Shown in pieces: positions 44,591 through 52,163 of a stretch of 64,000 nt of DNA. The translations under genes and the position numbers were made by a program. The number at the start of each line of letters is the position of its first letter. Position 1 is the first letter of the stretch. The DNA is from Verrucomicrobiia bacterium DG1235 (GTDB lineage: Bacteria; Verrucomicrobiota; Verrucomicrobiia; Opitutales; Opitutaceae): NCBI GenBank assembly GCA_000155695.1, contig DS990592.1:5450227-5514226 (forward strand). Reading direction: 5' to 3'. The notes under the pieces are model-generated. The model did no database searches. It saw only the letters and a program-made list of their open reading frames with translations, and was not told where the DNA came from.

Positions 44591-45154
44591 CTAGAAAATT
44601 CTTGATGAGTGGTGGATGGATTCGGCGATTTTTTGGGCTAGGGCTTCGCCTTTCAGTTTCTTAACGAGTGTGAGTGAGAAGTCGACTGCGGTGCCGAGGC
44701 CCTGGGAGGTGGTGATATGGCTGTCGATGACTACTGGGTCGTCGCTGGGACGTGGAAGGGCATCGCGCACGGAGCTGTGGGATGTGGCTTTGCGACTGTT
44801 GAGGATTCCGTGGTTAGCTAGGACCTTTGGAGCAGCGCAGATGGCGGCGAGCTCTTTTTGGGCTTTGTCTTGTGCGACGAGGATGTGGCTGACTGCTTGG
44901 TTTTCGAGAAGTTCCAGAACTCCGGGTCCTCCGGGCAGGATGACGAGGTCAAATGAGTCCTCGGCCACGCGGGTGATCGAGGTGTCGGCGGCGAAGGTGA
45001 TTTGGTTTCGTCCGGTGACGGTTGGTAGGCCGTTGACGCTGGCGACCGTGACCTTGATTTCGGCGCGGCGGAGGATGTCGACGGGGGTCAGGGCCTCGAT
45101 TTCTTCGATGCCGTCGAAGACGATGACGAGTGCGGTTGGTGTGGTTGCGGGCAT
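44591..45154 (-). CDS. DJ-1/PfpI family protein
   Basis: A 187-residue YajL/DJ-1-like protein. It has TALVIVFDGIEEIEALTPVD at the start with the conserved acidic residue, LVILPGGPGVLEL, and the nucleophilic elbow AAICAAPKVLA with the reactive Cys. Such proteins act as glyoxalase- or deglycase-like stress proteins; the exact activity is debated. An upstream TTG at 45190 is possible but the ATG at 45154 fits the family start. The stop is 16 bp from the disulfide-oxidoreductase gene. Confidence 0.9.
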   Translation of the reverse strand: MPATTPTALVIVFDGIEEIEALTPVDILRRAEIKVTVASVNGLPTVTGRNQITFAADTSITRVAEDSFDLVILPGGPGVLELLENQAVSHILVAQDKAQKELAAICAAPKVLANHGILNSRKATSHSSVRDALPRPSDDPVVIDSHITTSQGLGTAVDFSLTLVKKLKGEALAQKIAESIHHSSRIF

Positions 45155-45260
45155 GGCTTTGATTTGGGGGGAAGGTGGTGTGGCGGGCAATTGTTTTTGT
45201 TGTGGTTGGGTGGAGTTGGTTTGGCTTGCGAGCGGTGATGAGGTTTCAGAGAAGAGTGGG

Positions 45261-46172
45261 ATGACTGATTTGGCGGGGAAGTGTTTGCTGGTATTGGGCT
45301 GCGGTTATTTGGGGACGCGTTTGGTGGATGAGGCTGTTTCCAGAGGGATGCGGGTGAAAGCGGTGTCACGAAATCTGGATACGTTGGCTGAGGCGCGCTC
45401 GATAGGGGCTGATGTTTTCGAGGGAATGGTAGATGAGGCCGGCTGGCATGAGTTCGCGGGGTCGGAAGTGGATTTTGTGGTGAATTGCGTGAGTTCCGCA
45501 GGGGGTGGTTTGGCTGGCTATCGTCAATCATACATTGGCGGGAATGAGTCGCTTTGCAAATGGGCGGAGCAGTCGGGATTCGAAGGGCGAGCGATCTATA
45601 CGAGTAGTGTTAGTGTTTACGGTGACGCTGGCGGCGATTGGGTGGATGAGGACTCTGATTGCGATCCTTCGAATGAGCGGGGCTCTTTGGTTCGCGAGTC
45701 AGAGGCTGTCTTTCTCGATGGTCTTTGGAAGGGGACGGGCGTCGTACTGCGACTGGCTGGGCTTTACGGTCCGGGTCGACATATCATGCTGAATCGACTG
45801 AAGGAAGGACCGGGCGAATTGCCTGGATGGGGGGACTATTACTTGAACTTGGTACGCATCGAGGATGTGGTTTCGGCGGTAAGGGCTTGTTTGGAAGCGG
45901 TCGCGTTGACGGAAGGGATTTACACGGTGGTGGATGACGAGCCGGCTTTGAAGCAGGATATGGTAGAGTGGCTAGCGGGAACGCTAGGGACGCCGGTTCC
46001 GGAGTTCTCAGGGAGAGCAGACTCAAGCGGCCGGGCTTCGCGCAGGCTTGGGGAAACGGGGCGACCCGCTAATCGAAGAATTAGCAATGCGAAACTGAAG
46101 CGAGCGGTGGAGTGGAAGCCGTATTTCGCCAGCTTTCGAGAGGGTTTTTCGGACTTGCTGGAGCGGGGATAG
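45261..46172 (+). CDS. NAD-dependent epimerase/dehydratase family protein
   Basis: A 303-residue extended SDR, YeeZ-like. The Rossmann motif is LVLGCGYLGTRLVDEA, with SSAGGG and YTSSVSVYGDAGGDWVDED, then RLAGLYGPGRHI. The Tyr-x-x-x-Lys pair is not clear, as in the YeeZ subgroup. The ATG at 45261 follows GAAGAGTGGG; the same frame extends upstream as an antisense shadow of the DJ-1 gene and is not used. ebfC follows after 92 bp. The substrate is unknown. Confidence 0.82.
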   Translation: MTDLAGKCLLVLGCGYLGTRLVDEAVSRGMRVKAVSRNLDTLAEARSIGADVFEGMVDEAGWHEFAGSEVDFVVNCVSSAGGGLAGYRQSYIGGNESLCKWAEQSGFEGRAIYTSSVSVYGDAGGDWVDEDSDCDPSNERGSLVRESEAVFLDGLWKGTGVVLRLAGLYGPGRHIMLNRLKEGPGELPGWGDYYLNLVRIEDVVSAVRACLEAVALTEGIYTVVDDEPALKQDMVEWLAGTLGTPVPEFSGRADSSGRASRRLGETGRPANRRISNAKLKRAVEWKPYFASFREGFSDLLERG

Positions 46173-46264
46173 AGATTGACGAGGAGTTTGTGGAACGGCA
46201 GGTTTGCCCGCTGTTTTAAGTCACTCAATTAACCCTGAAACAACAAATAGATAGGAGCTGAACA

Positions 46265-46573
46265 ATGGCTGGTGTTGGCAAATTAATGAAGCAAGCGGCG
46301 AAGATGCAGAAAAAGATCGAAAGCATGCAGGAAGAGCTTGCTCAGAAGGAGCTCGAGATTTCGAGCGGCGGCGGCGCTGTCGTGATTAAGATCAATGGGC
46401 AGAGCGAGTTTCGCTCCTTGAAGATCGATCCAGAGCTTTTGAAGGAAGAGGCGAGTCTTGTGGAGGAAACGTTGCTCGAGGCGGTAAAGGAAGCCGCGAG
46501 CAAGGCGAAGGCCTTCAACGAAGAGGAAATGGCCAAGGCGACCCAAGGGTTTAGCATGCCTGGCTTGATGTAG
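46265..46573 (+). CDS. YbaB/EbfC nucleoid-associated protein
   Basis: A 102-residue small DNA-binding protein. It opens MAGVGKLMKQAAKMQKKIESM, followed by the conserved SSGGGAVVIKINGQSEF beta segment and a C-terminal helix with KEAASKAKAFNEEEM and a Met-rich FSMPGLM end. ebfC-recR is a classic gene pair, and recR follows after 22 bp here. AGGAG lies just upstream of the start. Functional symbol ebfC/ybaB applies. Confidence 0.93.
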   Translation: MAGVGKLMKQAAKMQKKIESMQEELAQKELEISSGGGAVVIKINGQSEFRSLKIDPELLKEEASLVEETLLEAVKEAASKAKAFNEEEMAKATQGFSMPGLM

Positions 46574-46595
46574 TCGATTCTTTGATACGATCCTG

Positions 46596-47189
46596 ATGAC
46601 TCCTGCTTTTGAAGCATTGCAGAAAGAGCTGAAGCGTTTGCCGGGCGTTGGTTTTCGCTCGGCGGAGCGTATGGCGATTTATCTGCTTTTGGAGAAGCCG
46701 GAGGCGGCTGAACGATTGAGCGAGGCAATTCTCAGGGCGCGGGAATGCGTTAGGAGTTGTTCCGTTTGCGGAAATGTCTGCGAGGACGAGCTTTGTTCGA
46801 TTTGCGCGGATTCTCGTCGCGAGGAGAGCGGATCGCTTTGCGTGGTCGAGCATGTGAGTGATTTGATGGCGATTGAGAAGTCGGGAGCTTACCGTGGTCG
46901 CTATCACGTGCTGCACGGCAAGCTTTCGCCTATAAATGGGGTGGGACCGGAGAATCTAAATTTGGATGGTTTAGCGAAGCGTATTGAAGAGGAGGGGGTG
47001 GGAGAGCTGATACTCGCCTTGCCTAACGACGTGGAAGGAGAGGCGACTTGCCATTACCTGACGGAGCTAGTTGAGAGCGATAAAGTCGAGGTGTCTCGGA
47101 TCGGGTTTGGCCTACCGAGCGGGGCTTCGGTGCTTTATGCGGATTCCGGCACTCTGAAAAGCGCGCTTGACGCTCGCAAACGTTACTGA
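46596..47189 (+). CDS. recR: Recombination mediator RecR
   Basis: A 197-residue RecR that works with RecO/RecF in loading RecA at gaps. It has an HhH-type N-terminus (LKRLPGVGFRSAERMAIYLL), a C4 zinc finger (CSVCGNVCEDELCSIC), and the Toprim domain with CVVEHVSDLMAIEKSG and ILALPNDVEGEAT. The length matches the family (about 200 aa). It lies directly after ebfC. Confidence 0.95.
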   Translation: MTPAFEALQKELKRLPGVGFRSAERMAIYLLLEKPEAAERLSEAILRARECVRSCSVCGNVCEDELCSICADSRREESGSLCVVEHVSDLMAIEKSGAYRGRYHVLHGKLSPINGVGPENLNLDGLAKRIEEEGVGELILALPNDVEGEATCHYLTELVESDKVEVSRIGFGLPSGASVLYADSGTLKSALDARKRY

Positions 47190-47211
47190 GGTTGCTTAGG
47201 TTTTTGCCATA

Positions 47212-47583
47212 ATGCTACCTGACGTCTCAAACGAAGTTGTTTACGACAAGGCCACGGTTGACGAATTGCTGCTGCGGGAGAAAGACGGCCGCCCGTTGCT
47301 GCGTCGCTTGTTCGAAATTTATTTGGAGGAGACTCCGCGTTTGCTCGAGGAGCTTGAGGCGGCGGTAGCGGCGAAGAATGAGGAGGACGTTTACGACGTG
47401 ATTCACCAGATGAAGGGTTCGGCTGCGGCTTTGGGGGCTCGAAAGCTTTATCGGGTGACTGAAAGCGCGCTCACGCTCTGTCGCGAAGGGAAAATTTTGA
47501 CGATCCCCGATCTTGTGGAGAGAATTGAGAGTGAGTCGGATGCTTACATTCGCGATGTATCCGATATTCTAAATAGACTTTGA
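47212..47583 (+). CDS. Histidine phosphotransfer (Hpt) protein
   Basis: A 123-residue helical Hpt domain protein. The phosphorylated His is in VIHQMKGSAAALGA (about His65). The four-helix bundle spans nearly the whole length, and no kinase or receiver domain is attached. It may relay phosphate between the 1467-aa hybrid kinase (which ends in a receiver) and the LuxR-type regulator encoded next door in the opposite direction. That link is positional. It follows recR by 22 bp. Confidence 0.85.
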   Translation: MLPDVSNEVVYDKATVDELLLREKDGRPLLRRLFEIYLEETPRLLEELEAAVAAKNEEDVYDVIHQMKGSAAALGARKLYRVTESALTLCREGKILTIPDLVERIESESDAYIRDVSDILNRL

Positions 47584-47599
47584 TGCGAATTTCATTCGC

Positions 47600-47636
47600 A
47601 AAAAAAGCGACCCGGCCAGCCGGGTCGCTTTTTTTT
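47600..47636. terminator. Bidirectional intrinsic terminator
   Basis: AAGCGACCCGG (47605-47615) pairs with CCGGGTCGCTT (47620-47630) across a 4-nt loop. A7 on the left and T8 on the right make it work in both directions, between the convergent Hpt and response-regulator genes. Confidence 0.92.
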
Positions 47637-47662
47637 GAAAGTTGAAACAAGGGGTGTTTGCC

Positions 47663-48298
47663 CTAGTCTTGGCTGACCAGTTTGAGCTTCACCGCGAGCC
47701 GAGTCATATCGGTGGCCCCCCTGAGGTTCAGCTTGCGCATGATATTTGACCGATGGGCGTCGATCGTGCGGACGCTCAGGTTGAATGAGCGAGCGATTTC
47801 TTTGGAGCTGTAGCCCTCTCCCACCATTTGGAGCACATCGGTCTCGCGGGGCGTGAGCATCTTGAGGCTATCGTTGTAGTCCTTGTTGGTGATGGGTTGG
47901 CGGAGCAGCTTGTAGGCCTCGGGCGAGTAGTAGACGGCTCCTTTGAGGATTTGTCCGATCGCGTCTTTGAGGCTTTCGATAGAGCTGTTTTTGGTGACGA
48001 GTCCGTTAACACCGCGTTCCACGGTGTTCTTAACAATCTCCGGCGTGAAGTGAGCTGATACGAGGATGACCTTACATTCTGGCGTCCGGTCCTTGATGCG
48101 GTTGAACACCGTCAAGCCTCCCAGCTTCTTTATCTTAAGGTCGAGGATTACGAGATCCGGTTGGAGATCGAGACACGCTTGCAAGCCTTCTTCTCCGTCG
48201 TCGTATTGCCCGACGACGTCGAGCCCGAAATCGGTCCTGACAATGGATTCGGTGAGTTCTCTAAATAGGATTTGGTCTTCTATGAGTACGACTTTCAT
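47663..48298 (-). CDS. NarL/FixJ-type response regulator
   Basis: A 211-residue two-domain regulator. The receiver has the acidic pair in LIEDQILF, the phospho-acceptor Asp53 in LVILDLKIKK, and Lys in GLVTKNSS. The output is a LuxR-type helix-turn-helix: LTPRETDVLQMVGEGYSSKEIA and VRTIDAHRSNIMRKLN. It acts as a DNA-binding regulator; the target genes are unknown. It is single, with ~400 bp of non-coding DNA before the divergent ketosynthase gene. Confidence 0.92.
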   Translation of the reverse strand: MKVVLIEDQILFRELTESIVRTDFGLDVVGQYDDGEEGLQACLDLQPDLVILDLKIKKLGGLTVFNRIKDRTPECKVILVSAHFTPEIVKNTVERGVNGLVTKNSSIESLKDAIGQILKGAVYYSPEAYKLLRQPITNKDYNDSLKMLTPRETDVLQMVGEGYSSKEIARSFNLSVRTIDAHRSNIMRKLNLRGATDMTRLAVKLKLVSQD

Positions 48299-48696
48299 GC
48301 GGTCTACGGTCTAAATACAGAGCGACGGGTGATGGAGTTTTCTTAGGTGACGATTCAGGAGTTGTACGTATTAATACTACTTTATTAAGTCCTATTAATG
48401 ATCACTGAATAAATCTAGGCAACATGTTTGTTGCAGCTTTAGGCGCTTATATTTGTTTCTGTTTAAGGAAATTCAAGTTAATAGGGTGAACGCCCTATGG
48501 TTTTGAGGCAAGTTTACTGACAAGGGCGCTGGATCTCCGATTGTTGCGGTCACGTAGGCGCGCTCGCTGTCAGTACGGCATTATAGGGCTACTTTTCGCT
48601 CAGGTAAAGCTTGGGTCTGAAATTGTGTTGAACGGCGATGAGAAATGGCTAACCCCGATGCCTTGTCTTGCTCGCTAGCAAACTTCGAAAATACCC
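48299..48696. other. Intergenic region without recognised gene
   Basis: About 400 bp between the divergent response regulator and ketosynthase genes. I see a 10-bp palindrome GTATTAATAC near 48368 in an AT-rich part, probably promoter DNA for one or both genes. No convincing small gene or RNA structure was found. Confidence 0.5.
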
Positions 48697-49932
48697 ATGG
48701 CATTAAGTAGAGTAGTAATCACAGGCGTAGGTCTAACTTCTCCCAACGGCAACACGCTTGCGGAGTTTCGACAAAGTCTTCTTGAGGGACAAGGAGGAAT
48801 CAGTCGCATTGATATGCGCTACATGGGGCAGGTGCTTGCAGGAGTGTGCGATTTTGAGGCGACTAAGTACCAGAAGCGCAAGGAGCTTCGCGTTGGCACA
48901 CGAGCGGGCAGCATCTCGATCTACTGCGCTCGCGAGGCCCTGGCTGATGCTGGGATTGAAGCTGATCAGCTGGACTCCAAGCGAACTGGAATTTATGTGG
49001 GAACGACCGAGCACGGAAACGTGGAGACGGAGAACGAGGTCTACAACATTTCGCAATTCGACTACGACACGAAGTTCTGGTCTCATCATCACAATCCGCG
49101 TACGGTTTCGAACAACCCTGCTGGCGAAGTATCGCTGAACCTCAAAGTGCACGGCCCCGCCTACACCATAGGAGCCGCCTGCGCGGCCGGAAATCTCGGT
49201 TTGATTCAAGGAATGCAGATGCTTCAACTCGGCGAGGTTGATTTTGCGATCGCTGGCGGCGTTTCTGAAAGCATTCGCACCTTTGGCATTTTCGCCGGCT
49301 TCAAGAGTCAAGGAGCGTTGGCGGAGCACGAGGATCCCAACAAGGCTTCGCGTCCGTTCGACACGGGGCGAAACGGTATCGTGGTTTCGGAAGGCGGGGC
49401 GCTTTATACGCTTGAGAGGCTCGAAGACGCGCAGGCGCGCGGAGCGAAAATCTACGGGGAGATCGTTGGCTACAAAATCAATTCAGACGCGACTGACTAC
49501 GTGCTTCCGAATCCGGAACGCCAGGCCGAGTGCATGCGCGGAGCGCTTCAAAAGGCTGGTATGCAGCCTAATGACATTCACATCGTGAGCACGCATGCGA
49601 CGGCGACTCCGATGGGAGATATTCAGGAGTGTGAAGCAGTTCGCGAGGTGTTCAAGGACTGTCCAGATACGCATGTAAACAACACGAAGGGCTACATTGG
49701 ACATGCGATGGGAGCGGCTGGCGCTCTTGAGTTGGCGGGTAACCTGCCTTCGTTTGAAGATGGTTTGGTTCATCCCACGATCAACCTAGATGATCTCGAT
49801 CCGAAGTGCGATTTGCCAGGTTTGGTGATCAACAAACCGAAGCAAGCGAAACGGGTTGACGCCATTCTTAATAATTCCTTTGGTATGCTCGGTATTAACT
49901 CGGCGCTGATCATAAAGCGCTTTTCGAACTAG
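48697..49932 (+). CDS. Beta-ketoacyl-ACP synthase (FabF-like)
   Basis: A 411-residue condensing enzyme. The active-site triad is Cys162 in TIGAACAAGNLG, His300 in VSTHATATPMGD and His336 in NTKGYIGHAMGAAG, so the enzyme looks fully active. Elongating KAS I/II features are present. It is the first gene of a three-gene set with a dedicated ACP and a CrtI-like oxidoreductase, not with the usual fab genes, so a specialised acyl product is likely. Housekeeping FabF cannot be excluded. Confidence 0.88.
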   Translation: MALSRVVITGVGLTSPNGNTLAEFRQSLLEGQGGISRIDMRYMGQVLAGVCDFEATKYQKRKELRVGTRAGSISIYCAREALADAGIEADQLDSKRTGIYVGTTEHGNVETENEVYNISQFDYDTKFWSHHHNPRTVSNNPAGEVSLNLKVHGPAYTIGAACAAGNLGLIQGMQMLQLGEVDFAIAGGVSESIRTFGIFAGFKSQGALAEHEDPNKASRPFDTGRNGIVVSEGGALYTLERLEDAQARGAKIYGEIVGYKINSDATDYVLPNPERQAECMRGALQKAGMQPNDIHIVSTHATATPMGDIQECEAVREVFKDCPDTHVNNTKGYIGHAMGAAGALELAGNLPSFEDGLVHPTINLDDLDPKCDLPGLVINKPKQAKRVDAILNNSFGMLGINSALIIKRFSN

Positions 49933-49947
49933 CTAAAGACAACTTAC

Positions 49948-50202
49948 ATGACCAAAGACGAATGCAAGCAAGTGGTGCTCGACATCATTGCGGAAATAGC
50001 TCCTGACGAGGATCTTAGCGATGTAAAAGGCGAGATCGCCCTGCGTGAGCAACTGGATCTCGATTCGATGGATTTTCTCGATATCGTGATGGAACTCCGT
50101 AAACAACACAGCATCGAAGTGCCTGAGGCCGACTACGGCCAGCTCGCTTCTCTAGACAGTTGTTCGGAGTACTTGACACCCAAGTTCAACGCTCTCGTCT
50201 AA
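49948..50202 (+). CDS. Acyl carrier protein
   Basis: An 84-residue ACP. The phosphopantetheine attachment Ser is about Ser40 in LDLDSMDFLDIV. The acidic helix pattern is normal, but the sequence differs from a standard housekeeping AcpP (DSMDFLD in place of DSLD). It starts 15 bp after the ketosynthase and precedes the oxidoreductase by 84 bp. It probably carries the acyl chain between those two enzymes. Confidence 0.9.
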   Translation: MTKDECKQVVLDIIAEIAPDEDLSDVKGEIALREQLDLDSMDFLDIVMELRKQHSIEVPEADYGQLASLDSCSEYLTPKFNALV

Positions 50203-50286
50203 GACGCTGACAGCACAGAATTGCTTTCCTGAACTGGCCCGCCGTAACAGGTTGGGCCATTATTGTATCCACGAGGCGAGTACGAA

Positions 50287-51693
50287 ATGTCACAGCATTA
50301 CGATGTAGCGATCATTGGGGCGGGGATGTCTGGCTTGTCCGCTGGAATTCGCGCCGCGCATTTTGGCAAGCGCGCGATCATTCTGGAGCAGCACAATGCT
50401 CCTGGGGGCCTGAATAGCTTCTACGCAAAGGAAGGGCGAAAGTACGACGTGGGCTTGCACGCCATGACGAACTATGTGCCCGCCTCCGAGCGAAGGGCTA
50501 TTTTCAATAAGCTGCTTCGCCAGTTGAGAATTGATCGGGCGGATCTTGACCTGATAGAGCAAAAGACATCCCGTATTGCGTTTCCGGATACTAACCTTCG
50601 GTTTGGGAACGACGAGTCGTTGCTTGATAGTGAAGTAGAACGGGCTTTTTCTGGCCAAATCGATGGCTTCAGACGACTTAGCGAAACGATCCGAAACTAT
50701 CCCGATGCTGACCTTGAGCAGTCGTTTCGCTCGACCCGCGAGTGGATTAAGCAATTCATTACAGATCCGGATTTGGAGGAGATGATCTTTTGCCCGTTGA
50801 TGTATTACGGATCCGCAGTTGAGGATGATATGGATGTCGGTCAGTTCGTGATCATGTTTCGGTCGATCTTTCACGAAGGATTGGCTCGTCCAGTTGAAGG
50901 CATTCGCCTGTTGATACGAGTAGTGCTTGATCGTTATCGCAAGCTTGGCGGTATCCGAAAAATGAAGACGGGTGTGAAGCGACTTGTGGCGGAGAACGGA
51001 CGCATTTCGAGAATTGTCTTGGATTCGGGAGAGGAGATCACAGCTGATGTGGTGCTTTCCTGCGCAGGCTTGCCTGAGACGTATGAATTGGTCGATCCGT
51101 CGCTTGTCTCGGATGAGTCGAATCAGGCGGGTAAGCTTTCGTTTTCTGAGACTATAGCGGTGTATCGCGAGCTTCCGGAGACTTGGGGGTGGGGCGACGA
51201 TACAATCGTGTTTTTCAACAACGCGAAGCGGTTCGCTTACCGAAATCCTGCTGAACCAATAGACTTGCGGAGCGGAGTCATTTGCTTGCCGAACAATTTC
51301 GAGTTCGCGGATCGTCCTCTTGGCGAGGGGCTTGTCCGTGTGACATGCTTAGCGAACTATGAAACGTGGATTGGGTATTCGGATACTGATTACGCAGAGG
51401 CGAAAAAGCAGTGGTTTAGGCGTATCCAGAAATCGATACTTCCGATGATGCCTGAGGCGACGCGTAACTATTCGGATGACCTTGTGGCAACGGACATGTT
51501 TACGCCGCGTACAGTGAAGAAGTTTACGCGTCGGGCGCGCGGGGCGATTTATGGATCTTCGGAGAAGCTTAAGGATGGTCGAACGCCTTGGGAGAATCTC
51601 TTTCTGTGCGGGACCGATCAGGGCTACCTTGGGATCGTGGGCAGTATGCTGAGTGGAGTCGTCATGGCGAACGAGCATGTGCTCAAGGGCTAG
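50287..51693 (+). CDS. CrtI/retinol-saturase-like FAD oxidoreductase
   Basis: A 468-residue flavoprotein of the phytoene-desaturase / carotene-isomerase superfamily. The dinucleotide-binding motif is VAIIGAGMSGLSAGIRAA, with LEQHNAPGGLNSFY next, and the C-terminal FLCGTDQGYLGIVGSMLSG closes the FAD site. The ATG at 50287 is used; an in-frame start at 50263 is weaker. No carotenoid gene is nearby. With a ketosynthase and ACP upstream it may desaturate or isomerise ACP-bound acyl chains, as suggested for CrtI-like enzymes in ladderane-type clusters. Substrate is inference. Confidence 0.82.
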   Translation: MSQHYDVAIIGAGMSGLSAGIRAAHFGKRAIILEQHNAPGGLNSFYAKEGRKYDVGLHAMTNYVPASERRAIFNKLLRQLRIDRADLDLIEQKTSRIAFPDTNLRFGNDESLLDSEVERAFSGQIDGFRRLSETIRNYPDADLEQSFRSTREWIKQFITDPDLEEMIFCPLMYYGSAVEDDMDVGQFVIMFRSIFHEGLARPVEGIRLLIRVVLDRYRKLGGIRKMKTGVKRLVAENGRISRIVLDSGEEITADVVLSCAGLPETYELVDPSLVSDESNQAGKLSFSETIAVYRELPETWGWGDDTIVFFNNAKRFAYRNPAEPIDLRSGVICLPNNFEFADRPLGEGLVRVTCLANYETWIGYSDTDYAEAKKQWFRRIQKSILPMMPEATRNYSDDLVATDMFTPRTVKKFTRRARGAIYGSSEKLKDGRTPWENLFLCGTDQGYLGIVGSMLSGVVMANEHVLKG

Positions 51694-51742
51694 GGAAGCG
51701 CGCTAAGAATGGCTTCTTAGCTCTTCTTTTTTCGGGTTGAGG

Positions 51743-52087
51743 CTAGTAGTAGAAAATTACGTAGCCGCAGATGGCTGCGAAGGAGGCGAAGGCGATACCT
51801 CCGATGATGAGGCAGCCGCGTTTGGTGTCTGCGACTGCGTTTTTGGTATCTGGTCCGAGTTCGGTATAGAGGTCGGAAGCGACTTGTGATTGAGGGGCGT
51901 TTTCAAGTTCTAGGCTTGCGGCGACGAGCTTGTCATCGGGTATGGCTTCGGCGAGGCGACTTGCTTTGGGGCTCGTATTTGGAGTGGCGGCTAGGGTTTC
52001 CCGATCAATCTCTTGATTGATCCAGTCGAGATGCTCGAGGAGGATGTTTTTCTGTCTTCGTAGTTTTTGAAGTCGTTCGCTGTCCAT
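51743..52087 (-). CDS. Small tail-anchored protein
   Basis: A 114-residue protein with a charged N-terminal helix (SERLQKLRRQKNILLEHLDWI), a low-complexity middle and a single C-terminal membrane segment (GCLIIGGIAFASFAAICGYVIFYY). It may be anchored in the inner membrane by its tail. No family is recognised. It lies between the convergent oxidoreductase and the hybrid kinase, on the kinase strand. Confidence 0.65.
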   Translation of the reverse strand: MDSERLQKLRRQKNILLEHLDWINQEIDRETLAATPNTSPKASRLAEAIPDDKLVAASLELENAPQSQVASDLYTELGPDTKNAVADTKRGCLIIGGIAFASFAAICGYVIFYY

Positions 52088-52163
52088 TGGTTTCTGCTTC
52101 TAGCATCGGCAGAATGAGGGGTGGATTGAGCGGTGGTGGATGACTCACCGCTTGCTCCTGGCT

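Noticed and set aside
44616..45260. Upstream extension of the epimerase frame
   Set aside because: It is the antisense of the DJ-1/PfpI gene; the Rossmann motif begins right after the ATG at 45261.
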